From positions 620,001 through 684,000 of the forward strand of contig JAUIET010000001.1 of assembly GCA_030429735.1 (NCBI GenBank): a stretch of DNA of 64,000 bases, given 5' to 3'. The DNA is from Gammaproteobacteria bacterium. Lineage in GTDB: Bacteria; Pseudomonadota; Gammaproteobacteria; Pseudomonadales; JAUIET01. Below, one piece after another: positions 34,327 through 44,373 of the stretch. The notes beneath the pieces were generated by a model. The model ran no database searches and was not told where the DNA came from. It worked only from the letters and a program-made list of their open reading frames with translations. Every line of letters starts with the position of its first letter. Position 1 is the stretch's first letter. The translations under genes and the position numbers were made by a program.

Positions 34327-35421
34327 ATGGATATACGACACGTCAGCACGCCCCCCAAGGGCGTGGTGGAGTTTCCTGAATACGCAGAATACGCCGGGCC
34401 GGATGACCCAAAGTTAAGTCCTGCCGACGTAAAACACGTGGTGGAAATTTTCAACACGCCACTGACCGGTAGCTATAACTGGGATTATTCAGTTCAGGAC
34501 GACCGTATTCGCAAGCTCTATGAACTGGGTAAGCAACTCAACTGGAATGTCGAGGTGGATATTGACTGGACATTGCCCATGCAGGAGGAAGTGGCTCCAG
34601 ACGTTAATACGTTTCTTAATTATGAGCCGTACGCCACACTGGATGACGCCGGTAAAAAGGAAGTAAACCATCATCTCAATGCGTGGACACTGTCGCAATT
34701 CTTGCATGGCGAACAAGGTGCCCTGCTGGTGGCGTCGCAGCTTGCCTGTTGCGCCCCCAGCTACAACGCCAAACTGTATGCGGCCTCACAAACCTTCGAC
34801 GAAGCACGCCACGTGGAAGCGTTCAATAAACTCATACAAACCCGGATTGGGCATTGCTACCCGATAGACCCCAGCCTTAAATTTCTGCTGGATAAAATCC
34901 TCACAGACCCGCGCTGGGACTTAAAATTCATTGGCATGCAATTGGTCATTGAAGGCTTCGCTCTTTCAGCATTCAACACCATGAAGATGGTATCTGAAGG
35001 CAGCATCGTTGGCGAGCTGCTGCATTACATTATTCGTGACGAGGCACGGCATGTCACCTTTGGGGTGAATTACCTGGAAGCGTTTGTGCAGACTCTTTCC
35101 GAGCAGGAAAAAGAAGACCGCGCGATGTTTGCCTACGAGGCTTGTGTGGTGGCACGCGAGCGCTTGATCCCAACCGGTGTGTTTGAGCATTTTGGCTGGA
35201 ACGCAGACGAAGCACGAGAAGTGTATTTAAAGGGTCCGCTGATCAGTCAATTTCGAAACTTGCTGTTCAATCGCATCATTCCAAACCTGCGCCGAATCGG
35301 ATTACTGACCGATGCTGTCAGACCCAAGTTCGAAGAACTGGGCCTGTTGGAATTTGAGCACATGCCCGACGACTACGACATTGACTGGGCAGAGATCAGC
35401 AAGCCTTTGAACGCAGCCTAG
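34327..35421 (+). CDS. Ferritin-like diiron protein
   Basis: A 364-residue ferritin-like (R2-type helical bundle) protein. Probable diiron ligands are E in FLHGEQGA (near 131), DEARHVE (near 161), E in VIEGFAL (near 214) and DEARHVTFG (near 238). This two-EXXH plan is found in diiron oxygenases and ribonucleotide-reductase-like proteins. The substrate is unknown; a hydroxylase or N-oxygenase is possible. It diverges from an AraC-family regulator. The start has a strong AGGAG but sits at the foot of a hairpin. Confidence 0.82.
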   Translation: MDIRHVSTPPKGVVEFPEYAEYAGPDDPKLSPADVKHVVEIFNTPLTGSYNWDYSVQDDRIRKLYELGKQLNWNVEVDIDWTLPMQEEVAPDVNTFLNYEPYATLDDAGKKEVNHHLNAWTLSQFLHGEQGALLVASQLACCAPSYNAKLYAASQTFDEARHVEAFNKLIQTRIGHCYPIDPSLKFLLDKILTDPRWDLKFIGMQLVIEGFALSAFNTMKMVSEGSIVGELLHYIIRDEARHVTFGVNYLEAFVQTLSEQEKEDRAMFAYEACVVARERLIPTGVFEHFGWNADEAREVYLKGPLISQFRNLLFNRIIPNLRRIGLLTDAVRPKFEELGLLEFEHMPDDYDIDWAEISKPLNAA

Positions 35422-35445
35422 CGCCAGTCTACCGTTTAGCGAAAA

Positions 35446-35473
35446 GTGTGCTGTCGGTTTTCTGACAGCACAC
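35446..35473. terminator. Strong hairpin after the ferritin-like gene
   Basis: GTGTGCTGTC (35446-35455) and GACAGCACAC (35464-35473) form a perfect 10-bp stem with an 8-base loop. It lies 25 bases after the ferritin-like stop. There is no T-run on the plus side; on the minus side TTTTC follows the stem. It probably ends or protects the rightward transcript. Confidence 0.55.
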
Positions 35474-35632
35474 CGTCTGCGAAGAACTTCACCTTGTATC
35501 ACGATGAAATTACTCGAATTGTGTCGGGTATGCTTGCTTGCTGCGAAAAACATCGAGCGACACCCTTGCTGTTCGAACTGTCCATTTTATCTACACTGAA
35601 AAAGATATGGACTGAAGTAGTAATCAGAGCGC

Positions 35633-37597
35633 ATGGAAAGCACTCGCAAATCGGAATTGCTCATTGTCGCCGCGGTGTTGTTGACCGCTGTTGCAACGGT
35701 ATTCTCGCAAATTAAACTGGATAACTTACAGGACCGCATTCAAGAAAGCGTGCAACGCGGCTTGATGTTGGCCGAGTTAGCCGGTGAAATTCGCTATTAC
35801 GACGAAGTGCTGTCAATGTCTGCGCAAGTAGCGGCGCACAGCGGTGACCCAATGGGTATCTGGCAGCAGCGGCACGCGTTAACCTCCTCGATGCTGCAAG
35901 CCAGTATTCATAAAGCCACTATGCGCAGCACCACCCAGTCTATCCGCAAGATAGACGAGCTTAATCAACGCTTGCTAGCGGTTGAGGCGCTGGCGTTCTC
36001 GGCCATCGCCAGTTCGCGCAAGGAGCGCGCCTTGCAGCTGCTGCAAGACGACTATTACAGCGATTTGAAGGCGAAGTACAACGAGGCGCAATTTGAATTG
36101 CAAAATGCCTTAAGCGCCACCGCCATGAGTAACCGCGCAGCGCTGCGAACCAGTCAGAATCAGGTACGGCAGTTTAATTACGTGGTGTCGGCATTATTGG
36201 CCTTGATGTGGGCTTTGGTATTGACCCGTGCAGCCAACTGGCGCCGGCAAATCATCAGTAATACCAGCGAACTTACCGAACTGGCCCACTACGACAGTCT
36301 TACCGGGCTTGCCAACCGCACATTGTTTAATATGAAGCTTAAGGAGGCCAGTGAACAAGCAGAGCGAAGTGGTTTATCGCTGGCCTTGATTCTGGTCGAT
36401 GTAGACAAATTCAAAGAAATTAACGACGCCTACGGCCATATGGCCGGTGACGAGCTACTTAAGTCAATCGCCAGAAAACTGAAAGCACGATCACGTACCA
36501 CCGATACGGTTGCTCGGCTGGGTGGTGATGAGTTTGCAATTATCGCGACCAACATCCGACAGAGTGATACAAGTCAGGCCTACGCCGAGGATATTTTGCG
36601 TGAAGGCCGACAGAGCATAGTATTCGACAACAATAAATTCGGCACTACGCAGAGTATTGGTATTGCCTTGTACCCGGACGACGCCGATAGTGTCTCGGCG
36701 CTGATGAAAAAAGCGGACTTTGCGCTCTACCAGTCCAAGCAGGCGGGTTGCGGCGAGTACCGTTTGTTTGACCATAAGCTGGAGCAGAAAGTACAAGCAC
36801 GAAAGCGCATGCAGGAAGACATGCAGGAGAGCCTGGAACAAAATCATTTCAGCCTGCATTATCAGCCCGTCATCGACATCAATAGCAATTGCTTAAAAGG
36901 TGTGGAAGCCTTGTTGCGTTGGACACATCCCGAGAGGGGTGTTGTCTCACCGGGAGAATTTGTGCCAGTTGCCGAAGAAAGTGGCCTGATCATCGAACTC
37001 GGTGACTGGGTACTCAAGCAGGCGTGCCGACAGCAGGTCATATGGCGTGAGAGTGGCATGGGTGACATCGTTGTTGCAGTGAACTTATCGTCCATTCAAT
37101 TCCAAAACCCTGATCTTGTTGCCACTATCAAGCAAACCGTGCTGGACACTGGTTTGTCGCCCGGCATGCTGGAACTCGAGATAACCGAGTCAGGCATCAT
37201 GGATAAGGGAAGCACCGTGGTTGAGCTGCTAACGGAGTTAAACGAGTTTGGTTTAAAACTGGCGATAGATGACTTTGGCACAGGATATTCCTCGCTGGCG
37301 TATCTCAAGCATTTTCCCGTTCATCATTTGAAAATTGACAGGGATTTTGTAACTGATTTGCCGCATAACAAGGACGACGCGGCTATTGCTAAAACCATTA
37401 TCAGCATGGGGCAAACCATGAAGATGAAAGTGGTGGCGGAAGGGGTTGAAACGGAAGAGCAGCTGGAATTTTTGCGCGCGGAAAATTGCGATTTTGTGCA
37501 AGGTTACTACATCAGCCGGCCCTTACCGGCCGCTGAATTTGCTGAGTGGTTTCGACTGGCATACCCAAAACACCAACGATTATCGGTTGTGCGCTAG
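35633..37597 (+). CDS. Membrane GGDEF-EAL cyclic-di-GMP protein
   Basis: A 654-residue inner-membrane protein. One helix (about 9-27), a periplasmic helical sensor (about 28-185) and a second helix (about 186-203) lead to a GGDEF domain (about 215-380). This has an intact GGDEF and the inhibitory site RTTD five residues upstream. The EAL domain (about 395-645) has EALLRW, ELEITES, DDFGTGYSS, KIDRDFV, AEGVET and QGYYISRP, so it looks catalytically complete. It could make or break cyclic di-GMP. The stop codon TAG falls at the left end of a repeat shared with 44281-44305. Confidence 0.92.
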   Translation: MESTRKSELLIVAAVLLTAVATVFSQIKLDNLQDRIQESVQRGLMLAELAGEIRYYDEVLSMSAQVAAHSGDPMGIWQQRHALTSSMLQASIHKATMRSTTQSIRKIDELNQRLLAVEALAFSAIASSRKERALQLLQDDYYSDLKAKYNEAQFELQNALSATAMSNRAALRTSQNQVRQFNYVVSALLALMWALVLTRAANWRRQIISNTSELTELAHYDSLTGLANRTLFNMKLKEASEQAERSGLSLALILVDVDKFKEINDAYGHMAGDELLKSIARKLKARSRTTDTVARLGGDEFAIIATNIRQSDTSQAYAEDILREGRQSIVFDNNKFGTTQSIGIALYPDDADSVSALMKKADFALYQSKQAGCGEYRLFDHKLEQKVQARKRMQEDMQESLEQNHFSLHYQPVIDINSNCLKGVEALLRWTHPERGVVSPGEFVPVAEESGLIIELGDWVLKQACRQQVIWRESGMGDIVVAVNLSSIQFQNPDLVATIKQTVLDTGLSPGMLELEITESGIMDKGSTVVELLTELNEFGLKLAIDDFGTGYSSLAYLKHFPVHHLKIDRDFVTDLPHNKDDAAIAKTIISMGQTMKMKVVAEGVETEEQLEFLRAENCDFVQGYYISRPLPAAEFAEWFRLAYPKHQRLSVVR

Positions 37598-37617
37598 TGT
37601 CCCTTAACATAAGTTCG
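37593..37617. repeat. Half copy of the MITE-like inverted repeat
   Basis: These 25 bases are identical to 44281-44305, the left arm and flank of the 80-bp element. The copy begins at the TAG stop of the GGDEF-EAL gene and, on the minus strand, encodes the last residues and TAA stop of kdkA. No second arm was found nearby. Confidence 0.75.
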
Positions 37618-38395
37618 TAGCCTGGTACCCCTGCATCAGGGTTTGCCATTGCAGATCTGAAAACTCAAAATTGTGACGTTGCTGAAGCTTGTGAATCGAG
37701 CGCAGCAAACGTTTAAGGCTGGCCGCTCGCCAATCCACCAATTCCGAATGTCGAAATCCACCTCGATCAAAATCGATTAGCACGGCTTCAGCATCACGAA
37801 TCAATATGTTGTTGGCATTCAGATCAGCGTGATGAATGTTCTGATCGTGCATTACCCGAATCGCTTTGCCGGTTGCGCGAAACACTGCATCGCTGACCGC
37901 GTTCGATTGCAGTAACTCGCCCAGCGTGTGAGCATTGGTCACCTGCTCGGTGATCAGCTGCGCCTGATACGCCAATCCATTACGAACAATCCGCGCAGCG
38001 AACGGATAGCAGGCTGCAACACTCATGGCTTGCATTGTTGACAGCAACACAAGTTCCCTGAAAGGCCGGGTGTTTTCCAGCCCTGTCCACAGATAGCTGC
38101 GCTCGACCAGCCGCCCAATCAAACCGCCACGACGGTACTGGCGCATCACCAGCTTTCGGCCAGCATGCTCAAAAAAGTGAACTTTGCCGCGGCCATGCGC
38201 AGCGGCGGGGTTTGCGCCCGAATTAAGCAGTTGCTGGCCGTGTTGGTCGAACAGGCTGCGCAAAGCGTCATCCTCGACAGCACTATCGGAACTGGCTAGG
38301 ATGTAGTGCTTCACAACACGGTCGGGCTTTACCTCGTCCACCGCGCTGTATTCAATCACTTTCAGACCTGCGCGCAAATATGTCTTTGTCTGCAC
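37604..38395 (-). CDS. kdkA: 3-deoxy-D-manno-octulosonic acid (Kdo) kinase
   Basis: A 263-residue kinase-like protein that phosphorylates Kdo in the LPS inner core at the inner membrane. The catalytic loop HHADLNANNILI (near residue 190), the metal-binding segment IDFDRGG, and an early lysine/arginine region (KLVMRQYRRGGLIGR) match the KdkA family. KdkA is typical of species with a single phosphorylated Kdo. The start is uncertain: GTG at 38395 is used, which overlaps the divergent glycosyltransferase start by 16 bases; GTG at 38359 is an alternative. The last five residues and stop fall inside a repeat. Confidence 0.87.
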   Translation of the reverse strand: MQTKTYLRAGLKVIEYSAVDEVKPDRVVKHYILASSDSAVEDDALRSLFDQHGQQLLNSGANPAAAHGRGKVHFFEHAGRKLVMRQYRRGGLIGRLVERSYLWTGLENTRPFRELVLLSTMQAMSVAACYPFAARIVRNGLAYQAQLITEQVTNAHTLGELLQSNAVSDAVFRATGKAIRVMHDQNIHHADLNANNILIRDAEAVLIDFDRGGFRHSELVDWRAASLKRLLRSIHKLQQRHNFEFSDLQWQTLMQGYQATNLC

Positions 38396-39486
38396 TCTCT
38401 CAATCCAGGTTTGTGCCGTTTAGCAAACCACCCGCTTCGGTTTGCATTCTGCGTTTGTCCGCTATTGGTGACACAACGAATATTGTGCCGGTCGTGCATG
38501 CAATGCAACAGCAATGGCCAAATTGCGCAATAACCTGGGTAATAGGCGCTGGCGAATATCAGCTGATGCAGTATCTGCAAGGCGTAGAGTTTATCACTTT
38601 TGACAAACGCAGCGGGCTACGCGGGCTGCGCGAATTCAAGCAACAAATGAGCGGGCGCCAGTTCGAGGCCTTGTTCCACATGCAGGCTGCGCTGCGTGCC
38701 AGCGTACTAAGTCTGTGCATCAAAGCACCGGTACGCCTGGGATTCGACCGACAACGCGCCGTGGATTTTCAATGGTTGTTCAGTAATCGACGAATTGCGG
38801 CGCAGCCAAACGCCCATGTGCTGGATGGCTTTCTGGCGTTTTTGAGTGCAGCGGGTTGTGCAGACATGCCTCCTAACTGGCGTTTCGATGTGCCAGATAC
38901 TGTGCGTGACAGTACCTTGCGAAAGCTCCCCGATCAGCAGCCTTTCGTCGCCATTAATGCCTGCAGCAGCGTGCGTAAAAACAATTGGCGCAATTGGCCG
39001 ATCAAGCATTATAAGCCTGTCATACACTATCTGCAGGAGCGCGGGTTTCGTGTGGTATTAACGGGTGGTCCTGCTGAAAACGAACGTCTTGTTGCGCAGC
39101 AAATCAATGAGCAGAGTGGCGGCACACTGATCGACTTGTGTGGCCAGACAACGCTGGGTGAGTTGTACGCGTTGTTGTCCCAGGCACGTTTACTGATTGC
39201 ACCGGATACCGGTCCTGCCCACATCGCGAACCTGGCAGGCACACCGGTAGTAGGACTGTACGCCAGCAGCAACCCCTTACGAACCGGCCCGTATCGCTTC
39301 CAAAATTTTGTTGTTAACGCCTACCCGAATGCGCTACAAACATATATGGGGAAGACGATTAACCAGGTGAAATGGGGGCAGCGTGTACGCCACCCGGAGG
39401 TAATGAACCTGATCACACCGGATGCCGTAATCGACAAAATAGATCAGGTGTTAGAGGCTAGCCAAGCCGGGCAAGATATTCACTGA
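38380..39486 (+). CDS. Glycosyltransferase family 9 (heptosyltransferase-like)
   Basis: A 368-residue GT-B glycosyltransferase of family 9, which adds heptose to LPS inner core. The N-terminal Rossmann half has [12 protein letters not shown]; the C-terminal half has [20 protein letters not shown] and the family-defining [21 protein letters not shown], given here as [10 protein letters not shown]. Which heptosyltransferase step it performs cannot be decided. It diverges from kdkA, and its end overlaps the end of hldD by 29 bases. Confidence 0.88.
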   Translation: MSLSALSQSRFVPFSKPPASVCILRLSAIGDTTNIVPVVHAMQQQWPNCAITWVIGAGEYQLMQYLQGVEFITFDKRSGLRGLREFKQQMSGRQFEALFHMQAALRASVLSLCIKAPVRLGFDRQRAVDFQWLFSNRRIAAQPNAHVLDGFLAFLSAAGCADMPPNWRFDVPDTVRDSTLRKLPDQQPFVAINACSSVRKNNWRNWPIKHYKPVIHYLQERGFRVVLTGGPAENERLVAQQINEQSGGTLIDLCGQTTLGELYALLSQARLLIAPDTGPAHIANLAGTPVVGLYASSNPLRTGPYRFQNFVVNAYPNALQTYMGKTINQVKWGQRVRHPEVMNLITPDAVIDKIDQVLEASQAGQDIH

Positions 39487-40399
39487 CACCCTGCTCCACT
39501 GTTTTAAATTCCCGCTGGTAGCCCGCAGCACGCAGCTTGGAGATATCAGCCTGGGTAAAGCTTTGATACGCTTCCTTGAGACCGGGTGGAAATTCTATGT
39601 ACTTGATTTCTCCGCGACCATTAAATTTGATAACGGCATTGGCAACGTCGTTAAACGTTTGGCTTCTACCACTACCGACGTTAAAAATGCCGCATACCTC
39701 TGAATTGCTCAACAGCCATTGATTAACGTCGACAACGTCGTCAACAAACACGAAATCGCGGCGCTGCTCACCTGGGCCATACTGGTCGCTGCCTTCAAAT
39801 AATTTGACCGTATCGCCTTTTTTCAACTGATTGTGCAAATGAAAAGCCACACTTGCCTGGCTGCCTTTATGCTGCTCACGTTGACCGTACACGTTGAAAT
39901 AGCGCAGGCCGGCTACTTGCGAATACGGCCGCGTAAAATCAACCACTCTACGCACATACTGGTCAAACAGTAACTTCGAATAGCCATAAACGTTGAGTGG
40001 TGATTCGTAATCAGCTACTTCAACAAAGGTTTGATTACCACCGTATACCGCGGCTGAAGAGGCGTACACAAACTGAATATTGTGTTGAAGACAATGGTGA
40101 AGTAAGACTTTCGAGTAACGAAAGTTATTCTCCATCATGTAGTGGCCATCCCACTCTGTGGTTGTTGAACACGCGCCCTGATGAAAAATTGCCTGCACGC
40201 CGGCAAAATCACCGTGCTGCACGCGCTGCTCGAATTCCACGAAATGCATATAGTCAGCAATTTCACAATCCACCAGGTTGATAAATTTGTGACCGTCACT
40301 AAGGTCGTCCACAACAATCACATCTTTACGACCTGCTTCATTCAACGCTTTGACGAGATTGCTGCCAATAAACCCGGCGCCACCGGTCACCACTAACAT
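39458..40399 (-). CDS. hldD: ADP-L-glycero-D-manno-heptose 6-epimerase
   Basis: A 313-residue short-chain epimerase that makes the L,D-heptose donor for LPS. The NAD(P) motif is [10 protein letters not shown] near the start. The catalytic Y and K lie in [10 protein letters not shown] (near residue 138), and [13 protein letters not shown] and FRYFNVYG-like [10 protein letters not shown] follow as in HldD. The ATG at 40399 gives MLVVTGGAG, the family start; GTG at 40417, just after the hldE stop, is an alternative. It follows hldE by 19 bases, and the two enzymes act in sequence. The 3' end overlaps the glycosyltransferase gene. Confidence 0.93.
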   Translation of the reverse strand: MLVVTGGAGFIGSNLVKALNEAGRKDVIVVDDLSDGHKFINLVDCEIADYMHFVEFEQRVQHGDFAGVQAIFHQGACSTTTEWDGHYMMENNFRYSKVLLHHCLQHNIQFVYASSAAVYGGNQTFVEVADYESPLNVYGYSKLLFDQYVRRVVDFTRPYSQVAGLRYFNVYGQREQHKGSQASVAFHLHNQLKKGDTVKLFEGSDQYGPGEQRRDFVFVDDVVDVNQWLLSNSEVCGIFNVGSGRSQTFNDVANAVIKFNGRGEIKYIEFPPGLKEAYQSFTQADISKLRAAGYQREFKTVEQGVSEYLARLG

Positions 40400-40418
40400 G
40401 CCTGTTATATCGATCACA

Positions 40419-41846
40419 TTACACCCGTTTCTTGATCGCTGAAATAATGGCCGACGTCGACAAGCCATCAATGAACTGCAACACCTGCACATCGCCGCCG
40501 TTGGCGATCACAGCATCTCCCCCGGCAATCTCCTCAGGCGCATAGTCACCGCCTTTTACCAGAGTATCGGGCAATAATTTTTCGATCAGCCGTGCCGGTG
40601 TGTCTTCAGCAAAGGGAACTACCCAGTCAACGCTTTCAAGACCAGACAGCACGGCCATTCGTTGTTGTACCCCATTTACCGGGCGGCCCTCGCCTTTTAA
40701 GCGTTTTACCGAGTCGTCATCGTTAACAGCAACAATCAATCGGTCACCCAGTTCGGCCGCACTGGATAGATAAGCAACATGACCCGCGTGCAAAATATCA
40801 AAGCAGCCGTTTGTCATGACTATGCGTTCGTTGTTTGCCTTTGCAAGTGCCAGAGTTTCCAACAGCTGATCTTCATCCGTAATACCGCGCGGCAGTGGCT
40901 CATGGGTCAACATCGCTTGCTGAAGCTCAGCGACAGTTGCCGTCGCCGTGCCGATCTTGCCAACCACCACGCCGGCCGCCAGGTTCGACAATTGCATGGC
41001 CGATTCAAACTCCTGACCCGCTGCAATGGCGGCAGCCAGGGTGCCAATCACAGTGTCACCGGCCCCGGTCACGTCAAATACTTCTTGTGCACGGGTGGGC
41101 AATGTAACGGCCGCTTTGTCTCTTTGAAACAGTACCATGCCGCGCTCACTTCGCGTCACCAGCAAGGCATCTAGCGCCAGCTCAGCACACAACTGCTCAC
41201 CTTTTCTTAGTAAATCCTCATCATCCGCGCAAGGCCCTACAACGGCCTCGAATTCAGACTGATTCGGAGTAATTAATGAGGCATTGCGATACTTTCGAAA
41301 ATCACTGCCTTTGGGGTCAACCAGAACCGGTATGTTTGCCGCACGGGCTTTATCAATCAACAACTCGGTGTTGGTAAGCGTCCCTTTACCGTAATCCGAC
41401 AGTACTATAGCGCCGCAACCGGCCATGGCTTGCTCATAATCAGCGTGCAACTTGGCCGCATTAACATCAGCGAAGCCTTTTTCAAAATCCAAACGTATCA
41501 ATTGCTGATTGCGACTCAGCACGCGCAATTTGGTCACTGTTTGCTGGCCATTAACCGTCTGGAACTGACACTCCACACCGGCCGCTTGCAGGGCATTGCC
41601 CAGCAGCTGTGCTGATTCGTCGTCGCCCACATACCCCAACAAACGCGCCCCGCACCCCAGCGAGGTGATATTGAGCGCCACGTTGCCAGCACCACCCGGG
41701 CGCTCGAACTGTTCATCAACTCGCGTGACCGGAACAGGTGCCTCTGGTGAGATGCGCGATGTAGGGCCCGCCCAATAGCGGTCCAGCATCAGATCCCCAA
41801 GAACCAGTACTTGCTTGCCCTCAAAGCTTGGTATGACAGTTTTCAT
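40419..41846 (-). CDS. hldE: Bifunctional heptose-7-phosphate kinase / heptose-1-phosphate adenylyltransferase
   Basis: A 475-residue fusion that phosphorylates D-glycero-beta-D-manno-heptose-7-phosphate and adenylates the 1-phosphate. The N-terminal ribokinase-like part (1-320) has [18 protein letters not shown] and the catalytic TGAGDTVIG. The C-terminal nucleotidyltransferase (about 340-475) has [16 protein letters not shown]. The ATG at 41846 begins [10 protein letters not shown] as expected; the longer upstream frame is not family-like. It is the first gene of the hldE-hldD unit. Confidence 0.95.
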   Translation of the reverse strand: MKTVIPSFEGKQVLVLGDLMLDRYWAGPTSRISPEAPVPVTRVDEQFERPGGAGNVALNITSLGCGARLLGYVGDDESAQLLGNALQAAGVECQFQTVNGQQTVTKLRVLSRNQQLIRLDFEKGFADVNAAKLHADYEQAMAGCGAIVLSDYGKGTLTNTELLIDKARAANIPVLVDPKGSDFRKYRNASLITPNQSEFEAVVGPCADDEDLLRKGEQLCAELALDALLVTRSERGMVLFQRDKAAVTLPTRAQEVFDVTGAGDTVIGTLAAAIAAGQEFESAMQLSNLAAGVVVGKIGTATATVAELQQAMLTHEPLPRGITDEDQLLETLALAKANNERIVMTNGCFDILHAGHVAYLSSAAELGDRLIVAVNDDDSVKRLKGEGRPVNGVQQRMAVLSGLESVDWVVPFAEDTPARLIEKLLPDTLVKGGDYAPEEIAGGDAVIANGGDVQVLQFIDGLSTSAIISAIKKRV

Positions 41847-41916
41847 GCGACTTATTCTACCGGTAATGTAAACTAGTGTCCTGCAACAATAGTCCAACCA
41901 ATTGTGGGAATACTTT

Positions 41917-43158
41917 ATGCTTCGCGTTTTACTTTTGATGGTGTTATCGGTGTTTATCCTTGGCTGCGGCCAGGAATCGTCAGTTTCCACGCAACCTGCT
42001 CCTGCCGGCTCCGATGATTTTCAGAAATCCCTACTGCAGAAACTGATTTCCGCCAAACCTGGCGATGTAATAGAACTCCCCGAAGGCCGGTTTGATATGA
42101 CTCGCGGGCTAAGCCTGAATGTCGACGGCGTGACCCTGCGCGGGGCGGGCATGGACAAGACCGTATTAAGTTTCAAGAACCAGATTCAAGGGGCCGAGGG
42201 CTTGTTGGTCAACGCCAGTGACTTTACCCTGCAGGATCTGGCGATCGAGGATACCAAGGGCGACGCTATCAAGATTAATCAGGGTGAAAACCTGATTGTG
42301 CAGCGCGTTCGAACCGAATGGACTGATGGCCCTAAAACAAGCAATGGGGCGTATGGGATTTACCCCGTGCAAATGAACAATGTTCTGATAGAAGATTCAG
42401 TTGCGATTGCCGCATCAGATGCGGGCATCTACGTGGGGCAGTCCACCAATATTGTGGTGCGTAGAAACCGTGCCGAGTACAACGTAGCCGGCATTGAAAT
42501 CGAAAACAGTATTGGCGCTGATGTGTATGAGAACATTGCCACCAATAACACCGGCGGTATTCTGGTGTTCAATATGCCCAATCTGCCACAACCCGGCCAT
42601 AGCACACGTGTGTACAACAACGAAGTCAATGGCAACAACACGGAGAACTTTGGCGCCGAGGGCACACCGGTTGCCAGCGTGCCGGCGGGTTCGGGTATTG
42701 TTATTAACTCCAATGATAAGGTGGAGATTTTTAATAATCGCATTAAAGACAATGACACCGCGAATATTCTGGTCACCAGCTATTTTACCGCTGGCTTCTT
42801 CAGCGACAAGGCCAGCGCAGACGACTTTGACCCCTACCCCGAAAGTATTTTTATATACGATAATGAGATGAGTGGTGCCGGCGGTACGCCTGGCGATGTT
42901 CGACTCAAGGCGTTGCGGATAGCCGAGTACGGCTTGACTGGCAACCTACCGGATATTCTATGGGACGGTGTGGTCAATCCTCAGCGGCTGGTAAACGGCA
43001 AGCTGCCTGATGATTTGCGTCTGTGCATTCAGCAGGAAAACGCCGGCTTTATCAATCTGGATGCTGCCAATGATTTCGATTCCGTGAGCAAAGACATTAC
43101 GCCACATCAGTGTGAGCTGGCCAAGTTGCCTGCAATTACAATGACCCTGGGCAGTTAG
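41917..43158 (+). CDS. Parallel beta-helix lipoprotein (TIGR03805-like)
   Basis: A 413-residue lipoprotein with lipobox FILGC (Cys at about residue 17). From about 40 to 330 the repeats [32 protein letters not shown] and [16 protein letters not shown], given in short, build a right-handed parallel beta-helix. It is followed 5 bases later by a diheme cytochrome lipoprotein. From memory this pair recurs as the TIGR03805 and TIGR03806 families. The helix could bind or modify a polysaccharide. The ATG at 41917 starts the lipoprotein signal; a TTG 15 bases upstream is less likely. Confidence 0.82.
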   Translation: MLRVLLLMVLSVFILGCGQESSVSTQPAPAGSDDFQKSLLQKLISAKPGDVIELPEGRFDMTRGLSLNVDGVTLRGAGMDKTVLSFKNQIQGAEGLLVNASDFTLQDLAIEDTKGDAIKINQGENLIVQRVRTEWTDGPKTSNGAYGIYPVQMNNVLIEDSVAIAASDAGIYVGQSTNIVVRRNRAEYNVAGIEIENSIGADVYENIATNNTGGILVFNMPNLPQPGHSTRVYNNEVNGNNTENFGAEGTPVASVPAGSGIVINSNDKVEIFNNRIKDNDTANILVTSYFTAGFFSDKASADDFDPYPESIFIYDNEMSGAGGTPGDVRLKALRIAEYGLTGNLPDILWDGVVNPQRLVNGKLPDDLRLCIQQENAGFINLDAANDFDSVSKDITPHQCELAKLPAITMTLGS

Positions 43159-43163
43159 TATTG

Positions 43164-44285
43164 ATGTACCGAATGTGTATTTTGCTTATCAGCAGCCTGC
43201 TGCTGTCTTGTTCGCAAACCCGACCCGATGTAAAACTGCACGCCGCCGATGCGGTGCCACAACAGCTCAGTGAGTGGCAGCTGTTAACAACACGCAACAA
43301 TCGTTTGGTATTAAACGCTCGCGCAGTGCCCTATGAACTGAACAGCAGTTTGTTTACAGACTACGCCCACAAGCTGAGAACCGTCTGGATTCCTCAGGGC
43401 GAGCAAATTGCGTTCGACGCCGAGGAAACTTTTGACTTTCCGCTTGGTACCGTTATTTCAAAAACCTTTTTCTACCCAACCGCTACGGGTGGCGCCGCTA
43501 ACGCCGTGCTGAAAGAAGCCGATGAAGCGCAGTATTTTAGCGATGGGCAATTGGACCTTAACAAGGTACGTTTGATCGAAACCCGCCTGTTGGTGCGTCA
43601 CAGCGACGGTTGGCAGGCACTACCTTATGTATGGGATGAGCAGCAGACCGATGCCAGCCTGGAGATTACCGGCGATATCAAGCCCTTGTCGCTGGTGACA
43701 CCCGACGGCGAAGAAACCAGGCCTTTTGCTTACGTGGTCCCGGATATGAATCAATGCGCCGGTTGCCATGAAACCCATCATGGCTCCAAGCAGTTAATGC
43801 CGATAGGTCCAAAGGCGAGACACTTGCACAAGGCCTCCATCTACCATGATGGTGATCCACAGTTGAGCATTTGGCAGGACAAACTGGCGCTCACCGGCCT
43901 GCCCGAGACAGTTGCTGCGAACGCTGATTGGCAAAACAGCAGTGCACACTCTCTGAATGAACGTGCCAGAGCCTATCTGGATATTAATTGCAGTCATTGT
44001 CACAGCCCTGACGGTGCTGCTGACACCTCCGCCTTGCTGCTCAATATTCAGAACACTAATGCCCTGTCAATGGGCGTGTGTAAGCCGCCGGTCGCCGCCG
44101 GACGAGGTACCGGAAACCGTCAGTATTCAATTGTCCCCGGTGACGCCGAGCAGTCGATCATGACCTTTAGGATGCGCTCTACAAAGCCTGGTGACATGAT
44201 GCCGGAACTGGGCAGGTCGCTGGCGCATGCGGAAGGTATTGCACTGCTGAGCGACTGGATCAACGCTTTGGATGGCGGCTGCTAG
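43164..44285 (+). CDS. Diheme c-type cytochrome lipoprotein (SO2930/HNE_0200-like)
   Basis: A 373-residue protein with lipobox LLLSC near residue 15 and two heme-c motifs, CAGCH (near 206) and CSHCH (near 281). The regions around them match SO2930/TIGR03806-type diheme proteins, including LNERARAYLDINCSHCH, given here as RAYLDINC, and a proline-glycine end PGDMMPELG. It probably moves electrons at the outer face of the inner membrane or at the outer membrane. It follows the beta-helix lipoprotein gene. Its TAG stop is part of the left arm of the MITE-like element. Confidence 0.85.
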   Translation: MYRMCILLISSLLLSCSQTRPDVKLHAADAVPQQLSEWQLLTTRNNRLVLNARAVPYELNSSLFTDYAHKLRTVWIPQGEQIAFDAEETFDFPLGTVISKTFFYPTATGGAANAVLKEADEAQYFSDGQLDLNKVRLIETRLLVRHSDGWQALPYVWDEQQTDASLEITGDIKPLSLVTPDGEETRPFAYVVPDMNQCAGCHETHHGSKQLMPIGPKARHLHKASIYHDGDPQLSIWQDKLALTGLPETVAANADWQNSSAHSLNERARAYLDINCSHCHSPDGAADTSALLLNIQNTNALSMGVCKPPVAAGRGTGNRQYSIVPGDAEQSIMTFRMRSTKPGDMMPELGRSLAHAEGIALLSDWINALDGGC

Positions 44286-44363
44286 TGTCCCTTAACATAA
44301 GTTCGCACCATTTAGCCCGCCATTCGAGGCCTCCAGTGAGGCGAACTTATGTTAAGGGACACT
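44284..44363. mobile_element. 80-bp MITE-like element with perfect 23-bp terminal inverted repeats
   Basis: Bases 44284-44306 and 44341-44363 are exact reverse complements, starting AGTGTCCCTTAAC and ending GTTAAGGGACACT. The 34-base core contains AGGCCT. The element codes for nothing and touches the cytochrome stop on the left and the exporter start (10 bases away) on the right. No clear target duplication is visible. A 25-base piece including its left arm recurs at 37593-37617. It could form a strong hairpin that ends transcription. Confidence 0.75.
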
Positions 44364-44373
44364 TGGACATTTT

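Noticed and set aside
41870-41882. Third copy of the 80-bp element's arm
   Set aside because: Only CTAGTGTCC matches, which is too short to separate from chance.
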